The position numbers and the translations under genes were made by a program. From NCBI RefSeq assembly GCF_001458295.1, contig NZ_CYUD01000002.1, positions 310,001 to 374,000 of the forward strand: a stretch of 64,000 nt of DNA, written 5' to 3'. The notes beneath the pieces were generated by a model. It was given only the letters and a program-made list of their open reading frames with translations, ran no database searches and was not told the DNA's origin. Shown piece by piece: positions 18,064 to 27,908 of the stretch (the stretch's first letter is position 1; the number at the start of each line of letters is the position of its first letter). The DNA comes from Ruegeria denitrificans. Lineage in GTDB: Bacteria; Pseudomonadota; Alphaproteobacteria; Rhodobacterales; Rhodobacteraceae.

Positions 18064-19059
18064 TCACACCTCGACCAGAGGCGCCACGCGCTCTAGTGCC
18101 TGCAACATTACCTCGGGGCCTGCGCCCTCATGCACCGCACCCTCGGACAAGGCCCGCCGCCATGCCCGCGCGCCAGGGCGTCCAGCGAACAAGCCCAGCA
18201 TATGACGGGAGATTTGGTGCAACCGTCCCCCCTCGGCAAGATGAGCCTCGATATATGGAACCATTTTGTGAACGACCTCGATAGGATCAGCCGTTTGTCC
18301 GGTGCCGTAAATCAACGGGTCAGCTTCGGCCAGAATGTCGGCTGGCTGATGATAGGCCGCACGCCCAATCATGACACCGTCCAACCCGGCCTCAAGATGG
18401 GTGCGCGCCTGATCCAGAGAGGTAATGCCGCCGTTGATCGAGATATGCAGATCGGGAAATGCCGCCTTCATTCGGTGAACCAGATCATAGTCCAAAGGCG
18501 GGATATCACGGTTTTCCTTGGGGCTAAGCCCCTGTAACCAGGCCTTACGTGCATGGATCGTCACCCGCTCACAACCCACTGCACGGATTTGATCCAGAAA
18601 CGTGGGTAAAACCTCTTCGGGGTTTTGCTCATCCACCCCGATGCGGCATTTCACGGTTACTTCAACATCGACCGCCTCACGCATTGCGGACACACAGTCT
18701 GCAACCCGGCCCGGGTCTTTCATCAGCACCGCCCCGAACGTGCCGGACTGCACCCTATCCGAGGGGCAGCCGCAGTTCAGGTTGATCTCATCATAGCCCG
18801 CCTCGGCCCCAAACTGCGCTGCCTGCGCCAGTTCCTGCGGGTCGGACCCACCCAATTGTAACGCAACAGGGTGTTCTTCGGGGTTGAAAGCCAGCAGATG
18901 CATCGCCCGACCCCGCACCAACGCCGGGGCGGTCACCATTTCGGTATACAGCAACGTCTGCCCGCTGAGCAGCCGATGCAGATAACGACAATGCCGATCT
19001 GTCCAATCCATCATGGGTGCCACGCTTAAACGCGCTGCTTTTTGTGCGTTATTTTTCAA
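18064..19059 (-). CDS. dusA: tRNA-dihydrouridine synthase A, 5' end rebuilt by island
   Basis: 331 aa FMN enzyme that reduces U20/U20a in tRNA. Marks: LSVAPMMDWTDRHCR at the N-terminus, INLNCGCPSDRVQSG with the catalytic Cys, VTVKCRIGVDE, ITIHARKAW-type loop (seen as VTIHARKAWLQGLSP) and the FMN-phosphate loop SINGGITS. No ATG lies near the true N-terminus. The best start is TTG at 19059, preceded by GGAG with a 7-nt spacer, all inside island DNA. The original host start is stranded at 43947-44060. The first residues (LKNNAQ) are thus island-coded and the match KAARLSVAPMMD is shared with the stranded piece. Confidence 0.9.
   Translation of the reverse strand: MKNNAQKAARLSVAPMMDWTDRHCRYLHRLLSGQTLLYTEMVTAPALVRGRAMHLLAFNPEEHPVALQLGGSDPQELAQAAQFGAEAGYDEINLNCGCPSDRVQSGTFGAVLMKDPGRVADCVSAMREAVDVEVTVKCRIGVDEQNPEEVLPTFLDQIRAVGCERVTIHARKAWLQGLSPKENRDIPPLDYDLVHRMKAAFPDLHISINGGITSLDQARTHLEAGLDGVMIGRAAYHQPADILAEADPLIYGTGQTADPIEVVHKMVPYIEAHLAEGGRLHQISRHMLGLFAGRPGARAWRRALSEGAVHEGAGPEVMLQALERVAPLVEV
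19005..19014. other. attL core in dusA
   Basis: AATCCATCAT on the plus strand, encoding the MMD of DusA on the minus strand, identical to 43958-43967. Beyond the core the flanks differ mainly at silent codon positions (GTGGCACCC here against GTCGCTCCG at the right end), as expected when an island brings its own dusA-like 5' end. Confidence 0.82.
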
Positions 19060-19087
19060 AGCGTTAACTCCATTCAGCTCCAAACTT

Positions 19088-19170
19088 CGCGTAGCACGAT
19101 TTCCCCTGATTTCACCGTATTTCCGGGGATTTTCGGAGGTTCTCGATTCGAGCGTGCTACGGTGTAGCAC
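19088..19170. repeat. Candidate integrase arm-type sites, left end
   Basis: CGCGTAGCAC at 19088-19097 is the reverse complement of GTGCTACGCG at 43893-43902 near the right end. A further perfect inverted pair GTGCTAC (19154-19160)/GTAGCAC (19164-19170) lies upstream of the integrase. Repeated heptamers 70-160 bp from the core are where tyrosine integrases usually have arm sites; the role is inferred. Confidence 0.5.
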
Positions 19171-19336
19171 ATCCAAAGCCTACAAACAGCGGCCCAAATG
19201 CAGCTGGTTCCTGGCCCGGGCACCACCGGTTCCATCTTCCCTTCTTCCCTCGGAATTTGGCTATCAAACCCCGGAATCTTTTTTCGTGCGGACGAACCGA
19301 ATTCCCTGTCATCTAAATCAAGATGGGACGAATTCC

Positions 19337-20599
19337 ATGACCACTATCAACAAAAGCACAACGGATGTGCTCGCAGCGATTACTGCCCAGAACCTCTTCC
19401 ACCGCTCCCCTTCTCAAGCAACCGCTGTGACTGCTGCCGGGGTTTCAGAAAGCACCATGCCGATCTCGACGACCGAGCAGAAAGAAAAGAAACCTCGCAA
19501 GGAGATTCCTGGGAAAAAATTCGAGGAACAGAACATCACTCGGTTTGAAGGCAAGAATGGAAAGTTCTCCTACCGGGTACAAATCCGAAAGCGTGTCGAT
19601 GGCAAACAGCACAGCCTCACGAAAACCTTCAAGCACCTGCCAAACGCAAAAAAATGGCGAAACAACCAACTCCGCGACATCGAGCTAAACGGGTTTCCAA
19701 TTCAAATCGTGACGGAAACTACAATCTCAGATGTCATCGACGATCGATTGAAGCGCGGAAAAACCCTTGGCCGATCTGCCCTTCAAGTGCTGACGTTCAT
19801 CAAGGCCGACGAGTTCGGAAAGACCAAGGTATCAACGCTGACCCAGCAACAGCTATACGACTATGCAGATCTATTGTCGGCTGGTGAAAGAATGCCGCAG
19901 ACTGTCGCGGGATACATGACTCACCTGGCGAGGACACTCTCCTGGGCCAAGGACCGAGGAGCTTTGATCCCCATCGAAGTGGTCAGCCTGGCCATGCGAA
20001 CTCTTTGGGAAGATGAGGTTCTGGCTCGATCCGAAGAGCGCGATCGCCGACCGGAACTCTGTGAGCTGAACAAAATCCTGACTGCTATCTCGGAAAATCC
20101 TCGGCAGAAGATACCTGCAGACATCCTGGCGGTCTTTGCAATCTATTCGGCGCGTCGTCTGAGCGAAATCTGCAGACTGAGGTGGGATGATCTGCGCGTG
20201 AATAGTGGCACGATCCTCGTGCGCGACATGAAACATCCCAGGCAAAAAAAGGGAAACAACGTTTGGTGCACTCTTCCGAGTGAAGCGTTGGAGATTATCC
20301 TGGCAATGCCCAGGACGTCTGAGTTCATCTTCCCTTACAATCCGCGCTCGGTTGGGACAGCATACCGCCGCCACCGGGACAAGGTCGGAGTCGTCGATCT
20401 GCGCTTCCATGACTTTCGGCACGAAGCCATCAGTCGGCAATTCGAGATGGGAAAGTCTGCTTCATTCGTCAGAAAAATCTCAGGTCACAAGAATGGTGGA
20501 TGTCTGTACCGCTACGAACACGTTGAAGAAGAAGGCGACAAATTCGCCAACTGGGACTGGCATCAACTGATCCTGGAGAGATGCAAGTCACTTCACTGA
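19337..20599 (+). CDS. int: Tyrosine-recombinase integrase of the dusA island
   Basis: 420 aa from MTTINKSTT at 19337; the open frame upstream runs through att DNA and is not likely used. The N-terminal half contains an arm-binding-like segment (ENGKFSYR-type: GKNGKFSYRVQIRKRVDGK) and a core-binding domain. Catalytic residues are in order: Arg in SARRLSEICRLRW, Lys in DMKHPRQKKG, HDFRHEA, His in SGHKN, and the nucleophile Tyr in the CLYRYEHV stretch. It sits next to attL and reads inward, as expected for an integrase that acts on the dusA site. Confidence 0.9.
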   Translation: MTTINKSTTDVLAAITAQNLFHRSPSQATAVTAAGVSESTMPISTTEQKEKKPRKEIPGKKFEEQNITRFEGKNGKFSYRVQIRKRVDGKQHSLTKTFKHLPNAKKWRNNQLRDIELNGFPIQIVTETTISDVIDDRLKRGKTLGRSALQVLTFIKADEFGKTKVSTLTQQQLYDYADLLSAGERMPQTVAGYMTHLARTLSWAKDRGALIPIEVVSLAMRTLWEDEVLARSEERDRRPELCELNKILTAISENPRQKIPADILAVFAIYSARRLSEICRLRWDDLRVNSGTILVRDMKHPRQKKGNNVWCTLPSEALEIILAMPRTSEFIFPYNPRSVGTAYRRHRDKVGVVDLRFHDFRHEAISRQFEMGKSASFVRKISGHKNGGCLYRYEHVEEEGDKFANWDWHQLILERCKSLH

Positions 20600-20708
20600 T
20601 AACCCCGATGGCCGGGTTCCATGCATCGGCCATCAAACTCCTATCAAACCAGTTTTCCGCCTTTTGAAGCAGAAACGCATTTCCTCTCCACAAGCAAAGG
20701 AGACCAAG

Positions 20709-20993
20709 ATGAAAACCATCGACATGCTGCTCGCCCATTTCGGCGGAAATCCGATTATCCCGCTGGAACACGTAGCGCAGTATTTGAACTACAAGCCGGA
20801 TACGCTGAAGCAAAAAATCGACGGCGGCGACATCCGCTTGCCATACACTGGAGTAGAGAACAACAGCCAGAAGGCTCAGAAATTCATACAGCTCACGGAT
20901 CTCGCTCGACTGATTGACGTTCAGTTCACAGCTGCGCAGGAGAAATTCGCTTCTATCTGGGAAGACGCCGCGTTCGACGCAAGCGCCCGTTGA
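20709..20993 (+). CDS. PrtN-like (pyocin activator family) protein
   Basis: 94 aa. Start ATG at 20709 follows AAAGGAGACCAAG. The pattern IDMLLAHFGGNPIIPLEHVAQYLNY, then DTLKQKIDGGDIRLPYTGVEN and QKFIQLTDLARLIDVQ matches the small PrtN family, named for the activator of pyocin genes in Pseudomonas. It is probably a small DNA-binding regulator with a winged-helix-like fold. A position directly after the integrase suggests a role in controlling excision or island gene expression; I recall PrtN-like genes beside dusA integrases elsewhere, but have not checked. Confidence 0.7.
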   Translation: MKTIDMLLAHFGGNPIIPLEHVAQYLNYKPDTLKQKIDGGDIRLPYTGVENNSQKAQKFIQLTDLARLIDVQFTAAQEKFASIWEDAAFDASAR

Positions 20994-21059
20994 ACCTGAC
21001 CTGACGGCGCCTTGACGAGTGATTTATGGGCGGGCGGAAGAAGGGGTTTTAATCGGACG

Positions 21060-21190
21060 AAGAAGAGCACGAGAGTTGAGCGTAGGCAACGACGCAGGGG
21101 ATTTCAGTGGCACTGGTGGCGCAGCGATATGCAGCCAATGCGAACCCCATTTTCGAATGGTTGAAGGATCCTCACTTTCTCCGTCATGAG
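21060..21190 (+). pseudogene. Remnant of a transposase orfA
   Basis: The frame ISVALVAQRYAANANPIFEWLKDPHF resembles the helix-turn-helix end of IS66/IS3-type first ORFs (consensus like SVxxVARRYxVNANLxFKWLRDPRF). Upstream in-frame stops occur within 50 bases and no second transposase ORF follows, so it is a scrap of an insertion sequence. It explains part of the gap 20994-21677; I see no intact gene in the rest except the doubtful minus-strand ORF at 21248-21493. Confidence 0.45.
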
Positions 21191-21247
21191 ATGCGCCGTC
21201 CCAATTTCAGCTTGCTGAGAAAGGGGCGGTGTCCAATCACCGCAAGC

Positions 21248-21493
21248 CTACTTTATGTCAGTATTATAGTGGAGTTCGACTTTCATTTCGGTCTCACGTT
21301 GATTGTTGAATAGAGTCCAGCGCTGACTATTGAGGATACTTCCATCGTCGCAAATATTCTTTTTTGAGGTCGGCGTGGAATTTGGATGCAATACGATCCA
21401 AAGCACACCCAACGCCGCGTCTCGCTTGCCATGCTCAAGACCATGCATGTCCAAAATTCTGCTAATTTCGGAAATCAGCGCTCTATCATCCAT
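21248..21493 (-). CDS. Small hypothetical ORF
   Basis: 81 aa starting MDDRALISEISRILDMHGLE, with GAGATGAG shortly before the ATG and an AT-rich stretch (TTGAGTGTTATTTTAAT) further upstream that could be a promoter. No recognisable domain. It lies downstream of hsdR on the same strand. It could be a real small island gene or chance; lower codon bias and isolation keep confidence low. Confidence 0.4.
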   Translation of the reverse strand: MDDRALISEISRILDMHGLEHGKRDAALGVLWIVLHPNSTPTSKKNICDDGSILNSQRWTLFNNQRETEMKVELHYNTDIK

Positions 21494-21677
21494 GGCTCAT
21501 CTCTTTCCATTAAAATAACACTCAAACTATATCATCAGGAAAACTCTGGGGAATGAGATTTGCACCGGCACGCGTAGGCCGGGATTACAGAGTGCTCACC
21601 GCTCGACAGAAGAAACTGACACAGTTGAAGAGACACCAAACGACCGTGGGGCCTCTCTCCTTGGTTCAACGTGTCGC

Positions 21678-24600
21678 TCAACGTAGCTCGACTGCCAGGG
21701 CTTCGGCTTGACGAAGAACGGTCTTCACAGCCTCAGATGCAAGATCAGGTGGGTATCCATGCCGCTGAAGAATTTTCTTCACTGCAATGCGCATCCTCGC
21801 TCGCACATTATCCCGGCGCCACCAATCCGTACCTGAATTCTTTCGTACCGTATTCACCAGTTCCGCGGCTATTACACGCAACTTATCATTGTCCATGATC
21901 TCAACCGCGCTGTCATTTTGCGACAGGGCATCATAAAATGCGCGTTCTTCCGCAGACAAACCGTCGTCAGGTTGATCCCGAAGGTCCTTCGCAATTTCGA
22001 TCAGTTCCTGAAGGATCTGAAGGGCGTCGACACTTCTATTGTGATATTTAGAAATCGCTTGCTCCAGACGAGAGGAAAACTCCTCTTTCTGGACGATATT
22101 CGTTCTGGTCTTCGCAGAGATCTCTCCGTTGAGAAGCTTCTTGAGAGCTTCCACCGCCAGGTTCTTGTACTTCATATTTTGGATTTCGATCATGAAGGCA
22201 TCAGACAGAACGCTGATATCAGGACGATCGAAGCCGCAAGCTTCAAGGATATCAACAACCTCTGTTGACGCAACTGCACGATTCACAAGCTGCTGAATTG
22301 CAAAATCCGGATTCCGGGATGACCGCCCAACCGGCGCCGCCCCAACTTTTTCCAGGCCTGATCTGACGGCAGAGAAAAAGGCTACTTCTTCCGTGTGGTC
22401 GGTGGCTTGAGGACTGCCTGAGGCGAGTTTGAAGGCCTTTACCAGGGCCGCAGTGGCATCGTTGAAGCGCTTCACTGCCCCGCCTTCACCCAGTCTGTCG
22501 CTTTGCAAAATGTGATCGAGAGCACTCGGTAGTACGCGAAGCCGTTCCGCAGGCGTCCCTCCCAAAGCTTGAGAGTAGTCAAACCCATGGAACTGGGTGC
22601 GCGCCACGTCAAGCGCATCCAGGAAAGCCGCGACGGCCTCGGCTTCACTGATCCCTGTCTGTTGCTGGTCGGACTGACTGTAGTGGGCAAGCGCACTTTT
22701 CAATTCCGCAGCGATACCAATGTAATCAACGACAAGCCCTGCAGGTTTGTCCTGAAATACACGGTTCACCCGGGCGATAGCTTGCATGAGGCCATGCCCT
22801 CGCATCGGCTTGTCGACATAAAGTGTATGCATGCAGGGTGCATCAAATCCGGTCAACCACATGTCACGGACGATGACGAGCTTCAATGGATCCGTGGGAT
22901 CCTTTGTTCGGTTCCTGATCGCTTCCTGGCGGGACTTCGAGCGAATATGGGGCCGAAATTCTGCGGGATCTGTTGCGCTGCCAGTCATGATGACTTTGAC
23001 CTGACCAGTTTCGTCAGTGTCCCCATGCCATTCAGGCCTCAGTTCCACGATCCTATTGTACACTTCCACGCATATGCGTCGGCTCATGCACACAATCATC
23101 GCCTTGCCGTCCATCGCCTCAAGCCGCGCGTCGAAATGCTCCAGGATGTCTTCGACCACCGTATCCAGGCGCTTGTTGGCTCCAACCAGTGCTTCGACAC
23201 GCGACCATTTTCGAGCGATCGCCGCCGCCTCGGTATCTTCCATTATTTCGGTGGCTTCGTCGAATTTCTCGTCGAGTTCCCTGGAAAACTCCTCGTCCAG
23301 CTCGACCTTGGCAACTCGTGCTTCATAGTAGATTGGAACCGTCGCTCCATCCTCTACGGCTTGGGCGATGTCATACACATCAATGTATTCGCCAAATACA
23401 CTCCTTGTGTTAGCTCCGACCAACTCAACAGGAGTTCCTGTGAAGGCGATGTAAACAGCATTGGGGAGCGCCTGACGAAGTTGGTATGCAAGGCCATGAC
23501 GGACTTCCCCAGTCTCCTTCTTAATCTTCGCCTCGAACCCATATTGAGTGCGGTGCGCCTCGTCGACCATGACGATCACGTTGGATCGGTCCGTCAGTTC
23601 TGGGAAAACTTCACCTGTTTCCGGACGGAATTTCTGTATCGTGGAAAAGACAACACCACCCACTTCACGATTAAGTAGGTCTTTCAGGTCACTGATGCTG
23701 TCGGCCTGGACTGGATCTTCGCCAAACAGATCCTTGCACCGACCGAAGGTCGCAAAAAGCTGATTATCCAGATCATTACGGTCAGTCAGAACCACCAGGG
23801 TCGGATTTTCAAGGCCAGGGTGCCGCATAACGCGCCCGGCAAGGAAGGTCATCAGCAGAGACTTACCAGACCCTTGTGTGTGCCAGATGACACCGCCTTT
23901 GCCATCCCCCCCCTGAGCCATCAGAATCGTCTGGATCGCCTTCCGTACTGCATGGAATTGATGGTAGCCGGCAATCTTCTTGACCGGTCCTCTACCCTCA
24001 TCCTCGAACACTACAAACCAGCGCATCAGGTCCAGAAGCGTCTGTGGATCCAAAAGCCCTTGGGTCAGAGTTTGGAGGGCAAGAGACGTATTTTCTTCGA
24101 CTATAGTTTCGCCGTCGATGGTACGCCATCGCATGAAACGATCCAGTCCGGCCGACAACGAGCCATAGCGGGCATTCAACCCATCTGAAATCACGGTAAG
24201 AAGCGATGTGCGAAACAGATCAGGGATATCTTCTTTGTATGTGTCAATCTGCCGATAGGCGGCGTCAATTCCGGCCCCTTCCGTCCCCTTCAGCTCAACA
24301 ACGACCAGTGGCAGGCCGTTCAGGAATAGTACCACATCTGGTATCCGAGGGTTCTTTCCGACTACATCCACCTGATTGACGGCACGCCAGTCATTCTTCT
24401 GGTTTTCCCAATCAACAATCTGAACACGCGCATTGCGTTCTTCACCATCGGCGAAATAGGTCAGAGCCACACCATTGACGAGAAGGTCATGCAGACGCCG
24501 GTTTTCCTGGACAACGTCAGTGGCGTACACGACATCATGTACCCGCGTCGCGGCCTCCTGCACCGCAGTGACCGGCAGCTCAGGGTTCAGTCGTTTCAAC

Positions 24601-24761
24601 GCATCGAAGAACACCGGCAGAAGAAAGGTCTCTCGGAAACTCGTTCGCATCGGATTGCGCATTTCAGGCGAAATCTCAGAACCGTGGTGGACGGAGTACC
24701 CCAGCGCCCCAAGGTCTTCCATGAAGACAGCTTCAAGGTCCGCTTCGCTCGCCCAGGCCAT
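21678..24761 (-). CDS. hsdR: Type I restriction enzyme, R subunit
   Basis: 1027 aa motor and nuclease subunit of a type I restriction-modification complex. The N-terminal nuclease has [19 protein letters not shown] (PD...ExK pattern). The helicase core has Walker [14 protein letters not shown], motif [12 protein letters not shown], motif [14 protein letters not shown], and a second RecA lobe with [21 protein letters not shown] and the ARVNRVF arginine finger region. Its ATG overlaps the stop of the DUF4268 gene by one base (TGATG). Last gene of the five-gene operon. Confidence 0.95.
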   Translation of the reverse strand: MAWASEADLEAVFMEDLGALGYSVHHGSEISPEMRNPMRTSFRETFLLPVFFDALKRLNPELPVTAVQEAATRVHDVVYATDVVQENRRLHDLLVNGVALTYFADGEERNARVQIVDWENQKNDWRAVNQVDVVGKNPRIPDVVLFLNGLPLVVVELKGTEGAGIDAAYRQIDTYKEDIPDLFRTSLLTVISDGLNARYGSLSAGLDRFMRWRTIDGETIVEENTSLALQTLTQGLLDPQTLLDLMRWFVVFEDEGRGPVKKIAGYHQFHAVRKAIQTILMAQGGDGKGGVIWHTQGSGKSLLMTFLAGRVMRHPGLENPTLVVLTDRNDLDNQLFATFGRCKDLFGEDPVQADSISDLKDLLNREVGGVVFSTIQKFRPETGEVFPELTDRSNVIVMVDEAHRTQYGFEAKIKKETGEVRHGLAYQLRQALPNAVYIAFTGTPVELVGANTRSVFGEYIDVYDIAQAVEDGATVPIYYEARVAKVELDEEFSRELDEKFDEATEIMEDTEAAAIARKWSRVEALVGANKRLDTVVEDILEHFDARLEAMDGKAMIVCMSRRICVEVYNRIVELRPEWHGDTDETGQVKVIMTGSATDPAEFRPHIRSKSRQEAIRNRTKDPTDPLKLVIVRDMWLTGFDAPCMHTLYVDKPMRGHGLMQAIARVNRVFQDKPAGLVVDYIGIAAELKSALAHYSQSDQQQTGISEAEAVAAFLDALDVARTQFHGFDYSQALGGTPAERLRVLPSALDHILQSDRLGEGGAVKRFNDATAALVKAFKLASGSPQATDHTEEVAFFSAVRSGLEKVGAAPVGRSSRNPDFAIQQLVNRAVASTEVVDILEACGFDRPDISVLSDAFMIEIQNMKYKNLAVEALKKLLNGEISAKTRTNIVQKEEFSSRLEQAISKYHNRSVDALQILQELIEIAKDLRDQPDDGLSAEERAFYDALSQNDSAVEIMDNDKLRVIAAELVNTVRKNSGTDWWRRDNVRARMRIAVKKILQRHGYPPDLASEAVKTVLRQAEALAVELR

Positions 24762-25897
24762 CAGGAAACACCACCGTTTGCTTTCAGGGCCTGGTTGACC
24801 TCAGCCAGTGGCCCTCTCAACGCTCTCTCCCACTTCTGGATGTGCTCTACATGCCAGGCGATATGTTTAGGCCATTCATCTCGATTGAACCCGTCACAGG
24901 GGATCTCATACTGAAGTCTGCAAGCCTTTTTGTCATCCAGCCTCAGCCATTCGATTTTGTTCCCAAAGTCGGCCTCGATTTGTTCCCGCTTCTGAATTAG
25001 TCGGTCAAACAACCATTTATTTTCTTCAGCGGAAGCGCGAGCAAAGGAAAATTCCACACGAAGCAGCGCCTTGCCGAAAATCATGGCATAATGGCAGGAG
25101 CGCACGCCTGACCCAGCACTCAACCAGTGATCCTTGCTGGGACTGATATTCTGATAAAGCGTGTCCCCCGCTTCCTTCAAAGCCTCCAGGGCCATTTCCC
25201 AATAGTCACGGCGCAATTTGTGTCGGTTCTTCTGTTCGCCCTGTGCACCGCGCGCCTCGGTCTCTTTCTCGGCCATTCCAATCATGAAATCCGCTGCTTC
25301 AGGCGTGGGGATCACCGGCTGGATATCAACAAAGAGTTCTTCTCCAAACACATACGGCACGACCTTGAAGCACCGCGCATCAATGCGATGCTCTCGCAGC
25401 CAGAGGACGGTCGATGTGACTTCCTTCCTGAAGTTGGCAGCGATGAAGATCAGACGCTGGTCATTCCCCGGATTCAGGATGACCTCTCCAAGCTCTTCAA
25501 CATCCAGGAATTCGCAGATCTGCGCCGCAGCATTTCCGCCCCCGCAATACCGGTCCAGGTACTGCTGGTAGATGTCGATGATCTGCGTCTTGGTGAGCCC
25601 AGACACATAGGCGGTGTATTTCAGCGCCTGCCAGGTTACATCCCGGCCGCTGTCGTCGAGCTTGTTTTCGATCACCACCAACTGCCCGTCCTTGTCGAGC
25701 GCCAGCAGGTCGAGCCGTTCGCGCGTGTCGGCGAAACCGTCGAATTCCTTCTGGATGATCAACAGCTCCTCGCCCAGGGCATCCGGCTGCCCGGCCAGCC
25801 ATTCCTGAAGGTGCTCCCGCTCTCGCAGGTTGAGGTCGGAAAATCTCTTTTCTTCAAGCTTTTGAATACGGTTTTGGGATAAATCGACTTGAAACAT
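24761..25897 (-). CDS. PD-(D/E)XK nuclease-like, DUF4268 protein
   Basis: 378 aa. The N-terminal half has a nuclease-like core, [22 protein letters not shown] (D...ENK) followed by [12 protein letters not shown], similar to NucS/DUF91-type endonucleases. The C-terminal half (from about [15 protein letters not shown] on) matches the DUF4268 domain, with a long acidic and aromatic tail. It starts and stops by one-base overlaps with both neighbours (TAATG and TGATG), so it is part of the R-M operon. It may be an accessory restriction nuclease or an independent defence effector. Confidence 0.75.
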   Translation of the reverse strand: MFQVDLSQNRIQKLEEKRFSDLNLREREHLQEWLAGQPDALGEELLIIQKEFDGFADTRERLDLLALDKDGQLVVIENKLDDSGRDVTWQALKYTAYVSGLTKTQIIDIYQQYLDRYCGGGNAAAQICEFLDVEELGEVILNPGNDQRLIFIAANFRKEVTSTVLWLREHRIDARCFKVVPYVFGEELFVDIQPVIPTPEAADFMIGMAEKETEARGAQGEQKNRHKLRRDYWEMALEALKEAGDTLYQNISPSKDHWLSAGSGVRSCHYAMIFGKALLRVEFSFARASAEENKWLFDRLIQKREQIEADFGNKIEWLRLDDKKACRLQYEIPCDGFNRDEWPKHIAWHVEHIQKWERALRGPLAEVNQALKANGGVS

Positions 25898-26640
25898 TAT
25901 TCCCCTCGAAAATCGGAAAAATCCAAAATAGCCACACCAGCCAATTCTTCCGTTTGAATATACTGAGACATGAAATCGCGGTTTCTGATGTTTTCAAGCA
26001 CAACTCGCCGCGAAACCGGCATGGAAGCGTTCATCTCATCCTGAGTGATACCAAGCGCATTCTTCGCATCACACTTTCCGGACATGGTAACCAAGCGATG
26101 CCAGGGCTTCATATGCTTCTTCAAGTCACTAAGCTTGTTGGTGCCCGCGGCTTTCACCTTTTTAGCACAAGCGATAGAACACCCCCAATAGCTTCGACCG
26201 CGATAAGGGTGTTCCCCGCCTCCATGCAGAAGCTTGGAATTCACGCCATGATCATGATTGAAGAAAACATACAGCGGGATGTTCGATCCTGCTCTCTTGA
26301 TCAATTTCCCTGCTTGAGGTGATGACGGATCCAGCCCGCCGTAGTCCTTCGATTTGTCCTTGTGATATAGTCGTTTAGCCTGCACTCGTAATCCCAACTC
26401 ACAAAACCTGGTACGGATGATCCACTCCCAGTCTGCACCGTTGATCCCCTCCTCAGTCTTGTTAAACATGGTCACATTGAGCCCATGCTTCGCGTGATCT
26501 CGGGCCATGCGGAGAAGAAGCATCTCAGTGAGTGTTTCCTCCTGGAGTGCCAAGCCGTTATTGAAAGCGTGGCCCTGTTCATTCCAGACCCAAGCTGCAC
26601 GCTGGCGAAGGTAGTCTCGCAAGGAAATCGCGGAAGGCAT
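25897..26640 (-). CDS. DUF6615-type protein, nuclease-like
   Basis: 247 aa. The pattern LQEETLTEMLLLRMARDH, EEGINGADWEWIIRT and LRVQAKRLY resembles DUF6615. The E..GADWEW...QAK residues could form a degenerate PD-(D/E)XK site (acidic residues then QxK). The middle shows PLYVFFNHDHGV and a Cys/His-containing GCSIACAKK. Between hsdS and the DUF4268 gene, with one-base overlaps on both sides. Not a standard type I subunit; I infer an accessory defence function. Confidence 0.65.
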   Translation of the reverse strand: MPSAISLRDYLRQRAAWVWNEQGHAFNNGLALQEETLTEMLLLRMARDHAKHGLNVTMFNKTEEGINGADWEWIIRTRFCELGLRVQAKRLYHKDKSKDYGGLDPSSPQAGKLIKRAGSNIPLYVFFNHDHGVNSKLLHGGGEHPYRGRSYWGCSIACAKKVKAAGTNKLSDLKKHMKPWHRLVTMSGKCDAKNALGITQDEMNASMPVSRRVVLENIRNRDFMSQYIQTEELAGVAILDFSDFRGE

Positions 26641-27908
26641 CAGACGGCGTCCTCCACCTGCTCTTTCACCTCTCCGACACGCAATGCGCCGGACATCAGG
26701 CGCGGCAGGAGCGTGTCGCGGAGGGTGGCGAGGGTTTGGTTTTCGTTGGTTGCCGTCTGTATGCGTTCAAACATAGGAGAGACCAAGTTGTCGAAAGACG
26801 AAATGACCTCGAAAGGAGGTGTGCCAACGGCCAAGTTGTGGACGTTATTTCGGTTCAAGGAAGGCACTGCCGAGCCTGAATTCAAAGCCTTCAAATCCAG
26901 AGTTTGCAGGAAGAAGTATGCAAAAAATGGCGAGCATTTCTTAAATTCTTTTACCCAAAGAGATGTGTTCAGCGGCCAAAAATCTTCCAGAACCAGGAAC
27001 ACTTCCCCGATCACCCCGCTTCGGCCGGTGGTGACCCCTGGCCCCTTCACCTTGAATTCTTTGTGTGTCCCATGGTGACCTCCGGCCGCGAGCACCGGGT
27101 AAGGCCCGTCCGCACGATTCTTCTTTGGCAGATCAAAGCCCCTTTGAAGGGTGAACAGGTCCCCAATTGTTTCTGGCACCCACCCCTCCGGCAGGCCATC
27201 CTCACCGAAACTGTCGGGGAATAGATCGGCGGTTTGGATGTCCATGTGGGCCGGGGCGAGGCCTGCGGATTTGGCGTGGACGGGGTCAAAATCGACGAAC
27301 CACGACCGATACAGCACCCGCGCCATCTCTTCCAAGGTCGCCGCCGTCTTGCGGTTCAGCTCGATCTTGTCATCCAGCGCTCCAAGAATCGCGGCGATTT
27401 CGTGTTGTTCGTTGATGGGTGGCATCATAATTGGCAACTTGAGCTGACCAGTTATGCCGAGATACGCCCGAGTTGACCCATCACCGGCCCATTGCCCCAA
27501 AACCTCAAGGAAGGGCCTCGATTGGAAATAGTAGAATAGGAATCGCCTATCCAAGATATCCGTTTTCAGAACCCGATAATACGTGACTTGCGGAGTCAAC
27601 ATCAGGAAGGACGATTCGATTTTGCCCACCATAGCCACGCGGCCAATCGTTGCCTTGTGCGAAATGAGAACATCACCTTCTTTGGCAAAGCCTTTACGCA
27701 ACGAGTTGGCTTGCGCTTCGGAAATGAAGCTGCAGGAATTAGTGTTGACGCGGCCGTGCTCTAAGTCCGAAGCCATCACAAAGGGAATGCCAGAAGGGAC
27801 ATAATCGGCTGATTTCGGATGTATTGAACCGTGGTTTCCGTCCATTGGCTTAGCCAAAACAGATTCCGCCACCAGTTCCTCAACCGTGTACGTTGGCCAT
27901 TCGATCAT
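26640..27908 (-). CDS. hsdS: Type I restriction-modification, specificity subunit
   Basis: 422 aa with the expected two target-recognition domains, each followed by a conserved helix: LPIMMPPINEQHEIAAILGALDDKIELNRK after the first (quoted in part: NEQHEIAAILGALDDKIELN) and LVSPMFERIQTATNENQTLATL after the second. The two half-sites set the bipartite DNA target, which cannot be predicted here. The start overlaps the hsdM stop (ATGA), and the stop overlaps the DUF6615 start by one base. Confidence 0.9.
   Translation of the reverse strand: MIEWPTYTVEELVAESVLAKPMDGNHGSIHPKSADYVPSGIPFVMASDLEHGRVNTNSCSFISEAQANSLRKGFAKEGDVLISHKATIGRVAMVGKIESSFLMLTPQVTYYRVLKTDILDRRFLFYYFQSRPFLEVLGQWAGDGSTRAYLGITGQLKLPIMMPPINEQHEIAAILGALDDKIELNRKTAATLEEMARVLYRSWFVDFDPVHAKSAGLAPAHMDIQTADLFPDSFGEDGLPEGWVPETIGDLFTLQRGFDLPKKNRADGPYPVLAAGGHHGTHKEFKVKGPGVTTGRSGVIGEVFLVLEDFWPLNTSLWVKEFKKCSPFFAYFFLQTLDLKALNSGSAVPSLNRNNVHNLAVGTPPFEVISSFDNLVSPMFERIQTATNENQTLATLRDTLLPRLMSGALRVGEVKEQVEDAV

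Noticed and set aside
19013-19336. Integrase N-terminal extension from 19013
   Set aside because: The open frame starts inside the dusA att site and crosses the inverted repeats; the ATG at 19337 gives a normal integrase length.
21107-21313. 68-codon ORF after the PrtN-like gene
   Set aside because: Only its start resembles transposase orfA; upstream in-frame stops show it is a remnant, so it is listed as a pseudogene rather than a gene.
22569-23678. 369-codon plus-strand frame opposite hsdR
   Set aside because: Antisense shadow of a well-supported gene with motifs; no recognisable domain in the shadow.
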